NCBI GenBank assembly: GCA_023415475.1
Contig: JAEZKL010000017.1
Location: 94,471 to 158,470, forward strand
Length of the DNA stretch: 64,000 nt
Direction: 5' to 3'
From: Bacillota bacterium
GTDB taxonomy: Bacteria; Bacillota; Clostridia; Lachnospirales; Lachnospiraceae
Part shown: piece by piece, positions 45,320 to 54,300 of the stretch
Layout: each line of letters starts with the position of its first letter
Numbering within the stretch: position 1 is the first letter of the stretch
Notes under the pieces: model-generated
The model's database searches: none
The model's input: only the letters and a program-made list of their open reading frames with translations
Told to the model about the DNA's origin: nothing
Position numbers and translations under genes: made by a program

Positions 45320-46330
45320 ATGAAAATAATCATTCCTGCTTATGATCCTGATAACAGGCTCATATCCTTAATTCACAATATCCAAGATAATTGTGGCTAT
45401 GATATTGTAATTGTTAACGATGGCAGTTCTCCCTCCTGTAACGAGATATTCGAAGCAGCAGGTAATTTGGGATGTACCGTATTAGTCCATGAGAACAATC
45501 AGGGTAAGGGGGCTGCTCTTAAGACGGCTTTCTCCCATTTAATGAATAATCAACGAAAGGATGATATTGTCTGTGCAGATTGCGACGGACAGCATACCTG
45601 GCAGGATATTCTTAAGATAGCGAACGCCGTCTCCCTACATACCCGGTCCATCATATTAGGATGCAGGGAATTTGTAGGAAAGGTTCCTGCAAGAAGTCTG
45701 CTGGGTAATAAAATTACCAGCTTCGTCTACTCCAATATAGCAAAAAGTAAGATATCGGATACCCAAACCGGATTAAGAGGTTTCTCTGCCCATATGCTGC
45801 CTTGGCTTGTTACAATCCGAGGAGATCGTTATGAATATGAGATGAATCAGCTTCTGGAAGCCAAAGCAGCAGGCTATGAGCTATTCTGTATCCCAATTGA
45901 GACGATTTACGAGAACAATAATGAGACTTCTCATTTTCATCCGATCAGAGATTCCATACGCATTTATCTGCCCATCATGAAATTTATGCTTTCTTCAATC
46001 AGCTGCGGAATCATAGATTTTATTGCCCTGTTTATATTTAATGCACTAACCCATAATCTGTTGATTTCCGTAGTAGCTGCGCGAATTATAAGTTCTTTGT
46101 GCAACTACTTTATTAACCGAACCATTGTATTTAATACACAAAACCAAAGCCACCTATCTTCTATCGTTGAATACTACATCTTGGCCGTTGTTATTCTGGG
46201 CTGTAATTATGCTTTGATCAGCCTTTTTGTAAATGTTGTCGGCTTACCTCTGGTAATCGGCAAATTGATTACGGAATGTATTCTCTATCTCTTCAGTTAT
46301 ATTATTCAGCATAAGATCGTCTTTCAGTAA
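45320..46330 (+). CDS. GT2 glycosyltransferase fused to a GtrA-like membrane domain
   Basis: A 336-residue protein. Residues 1-205 are a DPM1/GT2-type transferase: IIIPAYDPDNRL, VNDGSSPS, ENNQGKGAALKTAF, the metal motif CADCDGQHTW, and DTQTGLRGF. Residues about 215-336 form a four-helix GtrA domain ending in YIIQHKIVF. Such fusions move undecaprenyl-phosphate-linked sugars across the membrane for glycan decoration. It is the last gene of the exosortase operon, one base after the PTPS-like gene, so it presumably supplies lipid-linked sugar for the surface polymer. Confidence 0.92.
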   Translation: MKIIIPAYDPDNRLISLIHNIQDNCGYDIVIVNDGSSPSCNEIFEAAGNLGCTVLVHENNQGKGAALKTAFSHLMNNQRKDDIVCADCDGQHTWQDILKIANAVSLHTRSIILGCREFVGKVPARSLLGNKITSFVYSNIAKSKISDTQTGLRGFSAHMLPWLVTIRGDRYEYEMNQLLEAKAAGYELFCIPIETIYENNNETSHFHPIRDSIRIYLPIMKFMLSSISCGIIDFIALFIFNALTHNLLISVVAARIISSLCNYFINRTIVFNTQNQSHLSSIVEYYILAVVILGCNYALISLFVNVVGLPLVIGKLITECILYLFSYIIQHKIVFQ

Positions 46331-46395
46331 TTAAGCTTGAAAGCTCCCCTTATAATCGATACAATAGAGTTAATCAAGTTAAGCGAGGTGCCAAT

Positions 46396-47451
46396 ATGAA
46401 CTCCTTTCGCACAGTAATCGATGAAATCTATCAAAATTGCATACCGGTAACGGAGGATAGTGAGACGGCAAATCGTCTGATGCGCCCCGAATATGATGAA
46501 AAAGCCATCGAAATCAAGAGCTTTCCCGATAAACATCTTACGGAGATCTTCTTCATCGGATGGGAACTCAAGGAGGGACAACTGTATGCCTTCGCCCTCT
46601 CTCAGGAAGCTACCACAGCCCTCCGATACAGACTGAACCAGGTAACAAGGACCCAAAGGCATACTCATAATTATCTGGAGATTGCCTATGTACTGGAGGG
46701 TGAGTTCTGTCAGAATATCCAGGGTAAGGATGTGTGGTTTCATAAAGGGGAATGCTGTCTGATCGATAACAATTGTACCCATCAGGACTATCTGACCGGT
46801 AAGGATACCCGGGTTATTTTCCTTGGGATCTCCAATTATGTATTCCATAAGGTATTGCTGGAGAACATCCCCGAGGGTATACTCGCCGAATTCTTCTCAA
46901 CCGCTCTACTATCTCAAAAGGAAGTAAAACAATATCTTCATCTCAGACCGAAGGATGAAGCGGATGAACGGATTGAAGAAATACTGGGAAATCTCATCCG
47001 GGAATTGACGCAGCTAGACGTCGGTTCGGAATATATCTGCCGCGGCCTGGTCAAACGGCTCCTCTGGCATCTGTGCCTTGCCTATGATTTCAACCTATCC
47101 AGGGAGCAGGCGAAGGAGATGAATGTCCTGATCGGCGATGAGATACTTCGCTATATTCGGGAGCACGAAGCAGATATTACCATTCAGGAGCTGGTTCAGA
47201 AATTTCATTATAACGAGGATTACTTCAATCGACTGCTCAAAAGGCGGGAAGGAGTTACCTATAGCGCGTACCTGCAGAGGATACGCCTGGAGAAAGCAAG
47301 AGAATTATTGGAAGAAAGTGCTCTTGGCATCGATGAGATTATTGAACAGTGCGGATACCATAACAAGGGCTTTTTCTATAAAATTTTCGTCGATAAATAT
47401 GGTATGACCCCTGCCAGACTACGAGAGCTAAAACAGAGTGATTCACTATAA
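46396..47451 (+). CDS. AraC-family regulator upstream of the arabinose genes
   Basis: A 351-residue regulator. An N-terminal cupin sensor (about 85-165; HTHNYLEIAYVLEGEF and the later CTHQDYLTG) is followed by an AraC double helix-turn-helix (about 250-351) with IQELVQKFHYNEDYFNRLLKRREG and the closing KYGMTPARLREL. It is in the same direction as araA and lies 168 bases upstream, so it probably activates arabinose catabolism. That is context only: cupin-AraC proteins of this length serve many sugars. Confidence 0.88.
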   Translation: MNSFRTVIDEIYQNCIPVTEDSETANRLMRPEYDEKAIEIKSFPDKHLTEIFFIGWELKEGQLYAFALSQEATTALRYRLNQVTRTQRHTHNYLEIAYVLEGEFCQNIQGKDVWFHKGECCLIDNNCTHQDYLTGKDTRVIFLGISNYVFHKVLLENIPEGILAEFFSTALLSQKEVKQYLHLRPKDEADERIEEILGNLIRELTQLDVGSEYICRGLVKRLLWHLCLAYDFNLSREQAKEMNVLIGDEILRYIREHEADITIQELVQKFHYNEDYFNRLLKRREGVTYSAYLQRIRLEKARELLEESALGIDEIIEQCGYHNKGFFYKIFVDKYGMTPARLRELKQSDSL

Positions 47452-47619
47452 AATTACTTATATGATAGAAAACACGCTTTGCGAGCTTTCAATTGTCATG
47501 ACCAAAAGTCGGAATAGGTAACTTTTCATTAAAAAGCAGTAGGATAACGACCTTGTTGTCCGCCTCCTTTATTGATAAGATTAAGATATTAATCAATAGA
47601 TAAAGGAGGTATTTTTATT

Positions 47620-49119
47620 ATGCTACAGACAGGAAAAAACTATAAATTCTGGTTCTGCACAGGCTCTCAGGACCTATACGGAGATGCCTGCCTTGCCAAT
47701 GTTGCAGAGCATTCCAGAATCATCGTAGACCAATTAAATAAATCAGGCAATCTCCCCTTCGAGGTGGTATGGAAGCCAACTATGATCACGAACGAAGTAA
47801 TTCGTCAGACCTTCAATGCAGCCAATGCAGATCCCACCTGTGCCGGCGTCATCACCTGGATGCACACCTTCTCTCCGGCAAAGTCCTGGATTCTCGGACT
47901 GCAGGAATACCGTAAGCCTCTTCTGCATTTCCATACGCAGTTCAATGAGGAGATTCCTTATGATACCATCGATATGGACTTCATGAATGAGAACCAGTCC
48001 GCCCATGGCGATCGTGAATACGGTCACATCGTGACCCGGATGGGAATCGAGCGTAAGGTGCTTGTCGGTCACTGGGCTAATGTAAGTATTCAGAAGAAAC
48101 TTGCCTCCTGGATGCTGACAGCCATCGGTGTCATCGAATCCAGCCATGTTCGTGTCTGCCGCTTTGGTGATAATATGAATAACGTTGCAGTAACCGAAGG
48201 CGACAAGGTAGAAGCACAGATTAAATTCGGTTGGGAAATTGATCACTATAATGTAAATGATGTTGTTGCTTATGTTAATAATGTAAGTAAAGCAGATACC
48301 GAAGCATTAGTAGAGGAATATTACAGCAAATATGATATACTATTGGAAGGCAGAGATGCAAAGGAGTTCCGTGAGCATGTTGCCGTTCAGGCAGAAATTG
48401 AAATCGGTATGGAGCGTTTCCTGGAGGAGCATAATTATCATGCGGTAGTTACTCACTTTGGAATGCTCGGTGGCTTAAAGCAGCTTCCCGGCCTCGCAAT
48501 CCAGCGTCTGATGGAAAAAGGCTATGGCTTTGGTGGTGAAGGCGATTGGAAGACAGCTGCCATGGTTCGTTTGATGAAGATTATGACCTCCGGTATCAAG
48601 GATGCGAAGGGTACCTCCTTCTTAGAGGACTATACCTATAATTTCGTTCCCGGTAAGGAAGGTATCCTGCAGGCTCATATGCTGGAAATCTGCCCGACCA
48701 TTGCCGACGGTAAGATCTCCATTAAGGAGCAGCCTCTATCCATGGGTAATCGTGAGGATCCGGCACGTCTGGTGTTCACCAGCAAGACCGGTATGGGTGT
48801 TGCAACTTCTCTCATTGACCTGGGTAACCGCTTCCGTCTGATCATCAACGTAGTAGAATGTAAGAAGGTTGAGAAGCCGATGCCGAAGCTTCCTGTTGCC
48901 ACTGCCTTCTGGACACCGATGCCGAACCTTGAAATAGGTGCACAGGCTTGGATTCTGGCAGGTGGCGCACATCATACCGCCTTCTCTTATGATTTAAGTG
49001 TTGAACAGATGGTAGACTGGGCGGAAGCAATGGGTATCGAAAGTGTCGTCATCGATAAGAATACCGATATCCGTTCTCTGAAGAATGAGATGCGCTGGAA
49101 TGCAGTTGCGTTTCGCTAG
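47620..49119 (+). CDS. araA: L-arabinose isomerase
   Basis: A 499-residue cytoplasmic enzyme that converts L-arabinose to L-ribulose with manganese. Signature segments are FWFCTGSQDLYG at the start, WMHTFSPAKSWI, HFHTQFNEEIPY, GFGGEGDWKTAAMVR and the C-terminal GAHHTAFSYDL. The length equals the family norm (about 500). The ribosome binding site is AAAGGAGGTATTTTT. It is followed 31 bases later by the kinase of the next step, forming an araAB-type operon; araD is not in the window. Confidence 0.97.
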   Translation: MLQTGKNYKFWFCTGSQDLYGDACLANVAEHSRIIVDQLNKSGNLPFEVVWKPTMITNEVIRQTFNAANADPTCAGVITWMHTFSPAKSWILGLQEYRKPLLHFHTQFNEEIPYDTIDMDFMNENQSAHGDREYGHIVTRMGIERKVLVGHWANVSIQKKLASWMLTAIGVIESSHVRVCRFGDNMNNVAVTEGDKVEAQIKFGWEIDHYNVNDVVAYVNNVSKADTEALVEEYYSKYDILLEGRDAKEFREHVAVQAEIEIGMERFLEEHNYHAVVTHFGMLGGLKQLPGLAIQRLMEKGYGFGGEGDWKTAAMVRLMKIMTSGIKDAKGTSFLEDYTYNFVPGKEGILQAHMLEICPTIADGKISIKEQPLSMGNREDPARLVFTSKTGMGVATSLIDLGNRFRLIINVVECKKVEKPMPKLPVATAFWTPMPNLEIGAQAWILAGGAHHTAFSYDLSVEQMVDWAEAMGIESVVIDKNTDIRSLKNEMRWNAVAFR

Positions 49120-49150
49120 TTAGTATATTTTAATGAATTGGGGTGCTCAA

Positions 49151-50755
49151 GTGAAAGAAGATAAAAATCTAAGTAAACAGGCCATTCTATCCGGGAAGAC
49201 CGTGCTCGGAATTGAGCTCGGTTCTACTCGAATTAAAGCAGTCCTGATCGATGAGAATCATAATCCGATTGCCTCCGGCAGTCATGAATGGGAAAACCGT
49301 TATGTCAATAACATATGGACCTATTCCCTGGAGGATGTATGGAGCGGATTACAGGGCAGCTACAGCGATTTATGTAATACGGTTAAGGCACAATATGGTG
49401 TTGAACTTAAGACCATCGGCGCCATCGGCGTCAGTGGCATGATGCACGGTTATCTGGTGTTCGATAAGAAAGGGGAGCTTCTTACTCCCTTCCGTACCTG
49501 GCGTAATACGATGACCGGACAAGCCTCCCACGAGCTGACCGAGCTCTTTGGTTATCAGGTTCCTCAGCGTTGGAGTATTGCCCACCTCTATCAGGCCATC
49601 CTGAACGGAGAAGAGCATGTAGGAGAGATTGCATTCCAGACCACACTGGCCGGGTATGTTCACTGGAAGCTCACCGGCGAGAAGGTAATGGGTGTCGGAG
49701 AAGCCTCCGGAATGTTCCCCATCGATATTACCACCAAGAATTTTAACAGTCAGATGATAGATCAATTTGATGAGCTAGTCGCTTCGAAGGGTTATTCCTG
49801 GAAGCTTCGGGAGCTCTTACCGAAGGTACTGGTTGCCGGAGAACGCGCCGGAGCCTTGACCGAGGAAGGTGCCAGATTAATCGATCCTACCGGAGCACTG
49901 ACCGCTGGTATTCCCTTCTGTCCACCTGAGGGTGATGCAGGAACCGGAATGACGGCAACCAATAGTGTCGAAGTCAGAACCGGTAATGTCTCTGCCGGAA
50001 CCAGCGTATTTGCGATGATCGTACTGGAGAAGGATTTATCCAGAGTTCACCCCGAGATTGACTTAGTAACCACTCCCTCCGGAGATCTGGTTGGTATGGT
50101 TCACTGTAATAACTGTACCTCGGACTTAAATGCCTGGGTGTCCATCTTCAAGGAGTTTTCCGAGGTTATGGGAATGAAACTCGATTCCAACCAGCTCTAT
50201 GGAACCTTATACCGCAAAGCCTTAGAGGGAGAACCGGATGGCGGCGGTCTGCTCGCTTATAACTATCTGTCCGGCGAACATATCACCGGCTTTGAGGAGG
50301 GACGTCCGTTATTTGTACGCACTCCCGAGAGTCACTTTAATCTCGCTAACTTCATGAGAGTACATCTGATGACCTCCCTGGGTGTCCTTAAGACCGGTCT
50401 GGATATTCTGACCGGCCAGGAAAAGGTTCAGATTCAGAATATGTTCGGTCACGGCGGCTTCTTCAAGACTGAAGGTGTCGGTCAGCGTATTATGGCTGCT
50501 GCCATGAATACCCCGGTATCGGTCATGGAGACCGCAGGCGAAGGCGGACCTTGGGGTATGGCACTCTTAGCTTCCTATATGCTCCATAAGGGAAGTGATG
50601 AGAGCTTAAGCTCCTACTTACAGGGCAGAGTATTTGCCGAGAATGCAGGCTCTACACTAGCTCCCCTTCCCGAGGATGTGACAGGCTTTGAAGACTTTAT
50701 GAAACGCTACAGAGCAGGACTTTCGATTGAGCGTTCCGCAGTAGATGCATTATAA
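49151..50755 (+). CDS. araB: FGGY-family ribulokinase
   Basis: A 534-residue sugar kinase if started at GTG 49151 (GGGGTG 7 bases upstream); an ATG at 49133 would add six residues but has no ribosome binding site. ATP and sugar motifs are LGIELGSTRIKAVLID near the N-terminus, GVSGMMHGYLVFD, and the C-terminal GHGGFFKTEGVGQRIMAAAM. It belongs to the FGGY group between ribulokinase and xylulokinase; its position right after araA makes L-ribulose the likely substrate. The next gene is convergent across a terminator. Confidence 0.9.
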   Translation: MKEDKNLSKQAILSGKTVLGIELGSTRIKAVLIDENHNPIASGSHEWENRYVNNIWTYSLEDVWSGLQGSYSDLCNTVKAQYGVELKTIGAIGVSGMMHGYLVFDKKGELLTPFRTWRNTMTGQASHELTELFGYQVPQRWSIAHLYQAILNGEEHVGEIAFQTTLAGYVHWKLTGEKVMGVGEASGMFPIDITTKNFNSQMIDQFDELVASKGYSWKLRELLPKVLVAGERAGALTEEGARLIDPTGALTAGIPFCPPEGDAGTGMTATNSVEVRTGNVSAGTSVFAMIVLEKDLSRVHPEIDLVTTPSGDLVGMVHCNNCTSDLNAWVSIFKEFSEVMGMKLDSNQLYGTLYRKALEGEPDGGGLLAYNYLSGEHITGFEEGRPLFVRTPESHFNLANFMRVHLMTSLGVLKTGLDILTGQEKVQIQNMFGHGGFFKTEGVGQRIMAAAMNTPVSVMETAGEGGPWGMALLASYMLHKGSDESLSSYLQGRVFAENAGSTLAPLPEDVTGFEDFMKRYRAGLSIERSAVDAL

Positions 50756-50801
50756 ATGATTTACACCGAAGCTATCCCTCGACACAAACGATAAATAGCT
50801 C

Positions 50802-50850
50802 AAAACCCTGGCACAATCCGGAATATCCTCCGATTATGTCAGGGTTTTCT
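50802..50850. terminator. Bidirectional terminator between araB and the nitroreductase gene
   Basis: AAAACCCTGGCACAATC pairs with GATTATGTCAGGGTTTT (15 of 17), with A-rich and T-rich flanks. The two genes converge here. Confidence 0.85.
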
Positions 50851-50864
50851 GTTTAATCCATAGC

Positions 50865-51593
50865 CTATACTCTTCTACGGAATATTCCCTTGTCCTTAAG
50901 CTCCCAGGCTCCGCCTCCGGCACCGATCTCAAAATGAAGCTTCGCAATACCCAAATCCATCTTCTCGAATCCATGATTCTCAGACGAAGCGTATGCGGAT
51001 ACGATACCCTTCTGATAAGTGAAGGTGACCGGTTGAACATTCATAGCGGAGGGTGCCTTCTGTACAGCCCTCATTCCCTCCAAAAACCACTCAGGAACCT
51101 CCCCCTCGGCTTTCATCATCTCACCGGTTTCCTTCGTCTTACGATGAGTCGCCCTCGAGATCAGTTTTTCCTTTAAACTCTTATCCTTCTCCACGTTCCC
51201 GATTGTGATTACACCGCTGAAGACCTCATCAGGTTGAACATATAAGTCACCGATAGTTCGGTCAAAGGTCCCGCCTACCCAACAGGTACCGAGTCCCAGC
51301 TGAGTGGCAAGGAGAACCAGCTTTTCGCCGTAATATCCCAATCTTTCTTTCACATCAGGCCCTTTCTTTCCGATCAGCAGGATATAGTTCTTCACTCCCT
51401 TGAACATTCCATAGCTCTTGCTGAGTTTACTAAAGGCGGTGGGTTCATTCTGAATGAGCTTTAAGCTCAGATCTCCCTGTCGGTTCACTTCATCAATCAT
51501 TTCATTAAGTTTCTCTGCTGCCTCTTTCGAAATAGGTGTATCCAGGTAGGTACGTCTGGAGGTTCTCACTTGTATTGCGTCCAGAAAATCCAT
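50865..51593 (-). CDS. Nitroreductase-family protein
   Basis: A 242-residue FMN-dependent enzyme of the TM1586/NADH-oxidase-like nitroreductase fold. FMN-binding signatures are RTSRRTYLD at the start, the QLGLGTCWVGGTFD loop and APSAMNVQPVTF late in the sequence. It probably reduces nitro, quinone or related compounds. It lies 21 bases downstream of the Crp/Fnr-type regulator on the same strand and near the hybrid cluster protein gene, which suggests a role in nitrosative or redox stress. The substrate is not known. Confidence 0.87.
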   Translation of the reverse strand: MDFLDAIQVRTSRRTYLDTPISKEAAEKLNEMIDEVNRQGDLSLKLIQNEPTAFSKLSKSYGMFKGVKNYILLIGKKGPDVKERLGYYGEKLVLLATQLGLGTCWVGGTFDRTIGDLYVQPDEVFSGVITIGNVEKDKSLKEKLISRATHRKTKETGEMMKAEGEVPEWFLEGMRAVQKAPSAMNVQPVTFTYQKGIVSAYASSENHGFEKMDLGIAKLHFEIGAGGGAWELKDKGIFRRRV

Positions 51594-51614
51594 TTGCTTC
51601 TTCCTCTCTATTCA

Positions 51615-52304
51615 CTATTCCAGACACTGCGCCAGCAATGCCTTATTCACAATCTTAAAGCTGTTACCGTAGTAATCAATCAAGCCCTCGTCCTTCATCC
51701 TGGCCAGCTCCCGGCACATAGAGGTTCTGGACACATTCAGAAAGTCGGCCAGCTCCGTGCGGTTTAGCATGATCTGGAACATATTGCTGCCGCGCTCTCC
51801 TGCTTCATTCATCAGATAACTGGCAATTTTCTCTCTCATTCCCTTTAAGGTAAGCAGCTCCAGCTTCCGATTCAGATTTACATTCTTCTCTCCCAGAACT
51901 ACCATCATATTCTGGATCAGACTGATATGAAAGTTGCAGCTATTGCCGCAGGATTTTATCACCCTTTCATAGGGGATAAAAAGGATCTTGGCAGCCTCCT
52001 TCACCCTTACCGTAACCGGAGAGATTCTCCGCACCGTACAGACAATCCCCTCTGCAAACATTTCTGAGGGCCCCAGAAAGGCGAGAATATGCTTATTACC
52101 GGCCAGATTCTCCTTCATAATCTCTACCACACCGGTAAGAACAATTCCTACCGAGTTGATCTCATCCCCGGAGAAGAAGACGTAATCATCCTCCTGAAAG
52201 CTTCTGATCTGAGCACCCAGACAGGACATCAACGGTCCGAATTCCTTCTCTCCTATGTTACGAAACAACGCACAATTCTTTATAACAGGATAATATATCT
52301 CCAT
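51615..52304 (-). CDS. Crp/Fnr-family regulator, probable nitrosative-stress sensor
   Basis: A 229-residue regulator. I start it at 52304, where ATG follows GGAGGAGGG. The cyclic-nucleotide-binding-like barrel covers about 10-125 (FQEDDYVFFSGDEINSVGIVLTGVVEI), then a long helix and a winged helix-turn-helix (about 170-225; NRTELADFLNVSRTSMCRELARMKDEGLI). A CxxxC pair sits in VIKSCGNSCNF, but the FNR N-terminal cysteine cluster is absent. It is divergent from hcp, with a perfect palindrome in between. The arrangement is that of the HcpR regulators of anaerobes, which control hcp; this name is inferred from context. Confidence 0.88.
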   Translation of the reverse strand: MEIYYPVIKNCALFRNIGEKEFGPLMSCLGAQIRSFQEDDYVFFSGDEINSVGIVLTGVVEIMKENLAGNKHILAFLGPSEMFAEGIVCTVRRISPVTVRVKEAAKILFIPYERVIKSCGNSCNFHISLIQNMMVVLGEKNVNLNRKLELLTLKGMREKIASYLMNEAGERGSNMFQIMLNRTELADFLNVSRTSMCRELARMKDEGLIDYYGNSFKIVNKALLAQCLE

Positions 52305-52402
52305 AACCCTCCTCCAATTCATCCATCGAATGAGTTCTTTCAAGACCAATCAATAGCTCTAATAATGCCTGGAATTTAACTCAGCAGAATCATTTTTCAC
52401 AT

Positions 52403-52418
52403 TGTAGCCACAGCTACA
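52403..52418. promoter_or_regulatory. Palindromic operator between the regulator gene and hcp
   Basis: TGTAGC-CACA-GCTACA is a perfect 6+4+6 palindrome, 98 bases upstream of the regulator start and 160 bases upstream of hcp. Crp/Fnr proteins bind palindromes of this size. As I recall, clostridial HcpR sites follow GTAAC-N4-GTTAC, which has the same spacing. Confidence 0.6.
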
Positions 52419-52577
52419 CTTTTTTAATTCTATCTGTATTATACTCACCTTGTTCTTAAAAATCAACGATGGAAAGAGCGCTTCGCTAATCTCTATCGTA
52501 ACGAAAAATATAAAAGTAATTGGCAGGCCAATATGCTTGTCATAATAATAATAACCAGGTCAAAGGAGAGTATAACA

Positions 52578-54215
52578 ATGGAGAATAAGATGTTTTGTTA
52601 TCAATGTCAGGAGGCAGCGAATTGTACCGGCTGTACCTTATCCGGTGTATGTGGTAAGACACCCAGCCTAGCTAAAATGCAGGATTTATTAATCTATGTA
52701 ACGAAGGGCTTAAGTGCGGTAACTACTGTTCTCAGAGCACAGGGAGAGAAGATTGACGCAAGTGTTGATCACTATGTAACCATCAATTTATTTACTACGA
52801 TTACAAACGCTAACTTTGATGACGAGATTTTCTATAAAAGAGTATTAGAAACCTTGAAAATAAAGAACAGCCTTTTAAGCCAGGTTGCAGATACCTCTAA
52901 GCTTCCTGAGGCAGCCCTTTGGAATGGCTCCACCAGAGAAGAATTAGAAGCTAAGAGCGGCAGCGTTGGCGTTCTTGCAACAGAGAATGAAGATGTAAGA
53001 AGCCTTCGTGAGCTGGTTATCTACGGCTTAAAGGGACTTGCGGCATACATGAAGCATGCCAATGAATTACAGCATGACAATGCAGAGATCAGTGCATTTA
53101 TGCAGAAGGCACTCGCTGCAACCTTAGATGACACTCTTAGTGCAGATGCTTTAGTAGCCCTTACCTTAGAGACCGGCAAGTTCGGTGTAGATGGTATGGC
53201 ATTACTTGACACTGCTAATACCAGCACCTATGGCAATCCTGAGATTACCAAGGTTAACATCGGAGTAGGAACCAAGCCCGGTATCCTGATCTCCGGTCAT
53301 GATTTAAGAGATTTAGAGCAGCTACTGGAGCAGACACAGGGAACCGGAATTGACGTATATACTCACTCCGAGATGCTTCCTGCACACTATTACCCCGCTT
53401 TCAAGAAGTATACGAACTTCGTAGGTAACTACGGAAATGCATGGTGGAAGCAGAAGGAGGAATTCGAGAGCTTTAACGGACCCATCCTTATGACCACCAA
53501 CTGTGTTGTACCTCCGGCAGCTTCTTATAAGAGCAGATTATTCACCACAGGTGCTTCCGGCGTATCCGGCTGTACACACATCGAACGAGATGAGAACGGT
53601 CACAAGGATTTCTCCCAGATCATTGAGCTTGCTGAGTCCTGTGCTGCTCCTACCCAGATCGAGCAGGGCTCCATTCTCGGCGGCTTCGCACACAATCAGG
53701 TGCTTGCACTCGCTGATCAGGTGGTGGGTGCCGTTAAGTCCGGCGCAATTAAGAAGTTCTTTGTAATGGCCGGCTGTGACGGTCGTCAGAAATCCAGAAG
53801 CTATTACACCGAATTTGCTCAGGCTCTGCCGAAGGATGCTGTTATCTTAACTGCAGGCTGTGCAAAGTACAGATATAACAAGCTTGATTTAGGTGATATT
53901 AACGGTATTCCGAGAGTACTCGATGCAGGTCAGTGTAATGACTCCTACTCCTTAGCTCTAATCGCACTTAAGCTGAAGGAAGTATTCGAGCTGCAGGATA
54001 TCAATGAGCTTCCCATCGCTTTCAATATCGCATGGTATGAGCAGAAAGCAGTTATCGTCCTCCTCGCTCTTCTCTACTTAGGCGTGAAGAACATTCACTT
54101 AGGACCCACATTACCTGCCTTCTTATCTCCGAACGTTGCTAAGGTTCTCGTTGAGACCTTCGGAATCGCTGGAATTGGAACTGTAGAGGATGACATCAAG
54201 TTATTCACTGCATAG
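52578..54215 (+). CDS. hcp: Hybrid cluster protein (hydroxylamine reductase / NO reductase)
   Basis: A 545-residue anaerobic enzyme with an N-terminal [4Fe-4S] site, Cys7-x2-Cys10-x8-Cys19-x5-Cys25, the class I spacing, and hybrid-cluster ligands later (including GHD, TNCVVPP, SGCTHI and AGCDGR segments). I start it at ATG 52578 behind CAAAGGAGAG; a longer frame from 52533 lacks a ribosome binding site. Hcp reduces NO or hydroxylamine and protects against nitrosative stress. It is divergent from the Crp/Fnr-type regulator and heads a set with an unrecognised protein and a hemerythrin. Confidence 0.96.
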   Translation: MENKMFCYQCQEAANCTGCTLSGVCGKTPSLAKMQDLLIYVTKGLSAVTTVLRAQGEKIDASVDHYVTINLFTTITNANFDDEIFYKRVLETLKIKNSLLSQVADTSKLPEAALWNGSTREELEAKSGSVGVLATENEDVRSLRELVIYGLKGLAAYMKHANELQHDNAEISAFMQKALAATLDDTLSADALVALTLETGKFGVDGMALLDTANTSTYGNPEITKVNIGVGTKPGILISGHDLRDLEQLLEQTQGTGIDVYTHSEMLPAHYYPAFKKYTNFVGNYGNAWWKQKEEFESFNGPILMTTNCVVPPAASYKSRLFTTGASGVSGCTHIERDENGHKDFSQIIELAESCAAPTQIEQGSILGGFAHNQVLALADQVVGAVKSGAIKKFFVMAGCDGRQKSRSYYTEFAQALPKDAVILTAGCAKYRYNKLDLGDINGIPRVLDAGQCNDSYSLALIALKLKEVFELQDINELPIAFNIAWYEQKAVIVLLALLYLGVKNIHLGPTLPAFLSPNVAKVLVETFGIAGIGTVEDDIKLFTA

Positions 54216-54234
54216 GATTATAAAATGAGGTTAA

Positions 54235-54270
54235 CCTACCGGATAGAAAGAGTTCATTGTATCCGGTAGG
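54235..54270 (+). terminator. Hairpin between hcp and the next gene
   Basis: CCTACCGGATA pairs perfectly with TATCCGGTAGG around a 14-base loop, 19 bases past the hcp stop codon. It has no clear U-tract, so it may only attenuate. Confidence 0.6.
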
Positions 54271-54300
54271 CTATACTAAATTTCATAGAAAGGATAAATT

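Noticed and set aside
51615..52304. Classical FNR oxygen sensor
   Set aside because: The N-terminal cysteine cluster that binds [4Fe-4S] in FNR is missing; only a CxxxC pair is present mid-protein.
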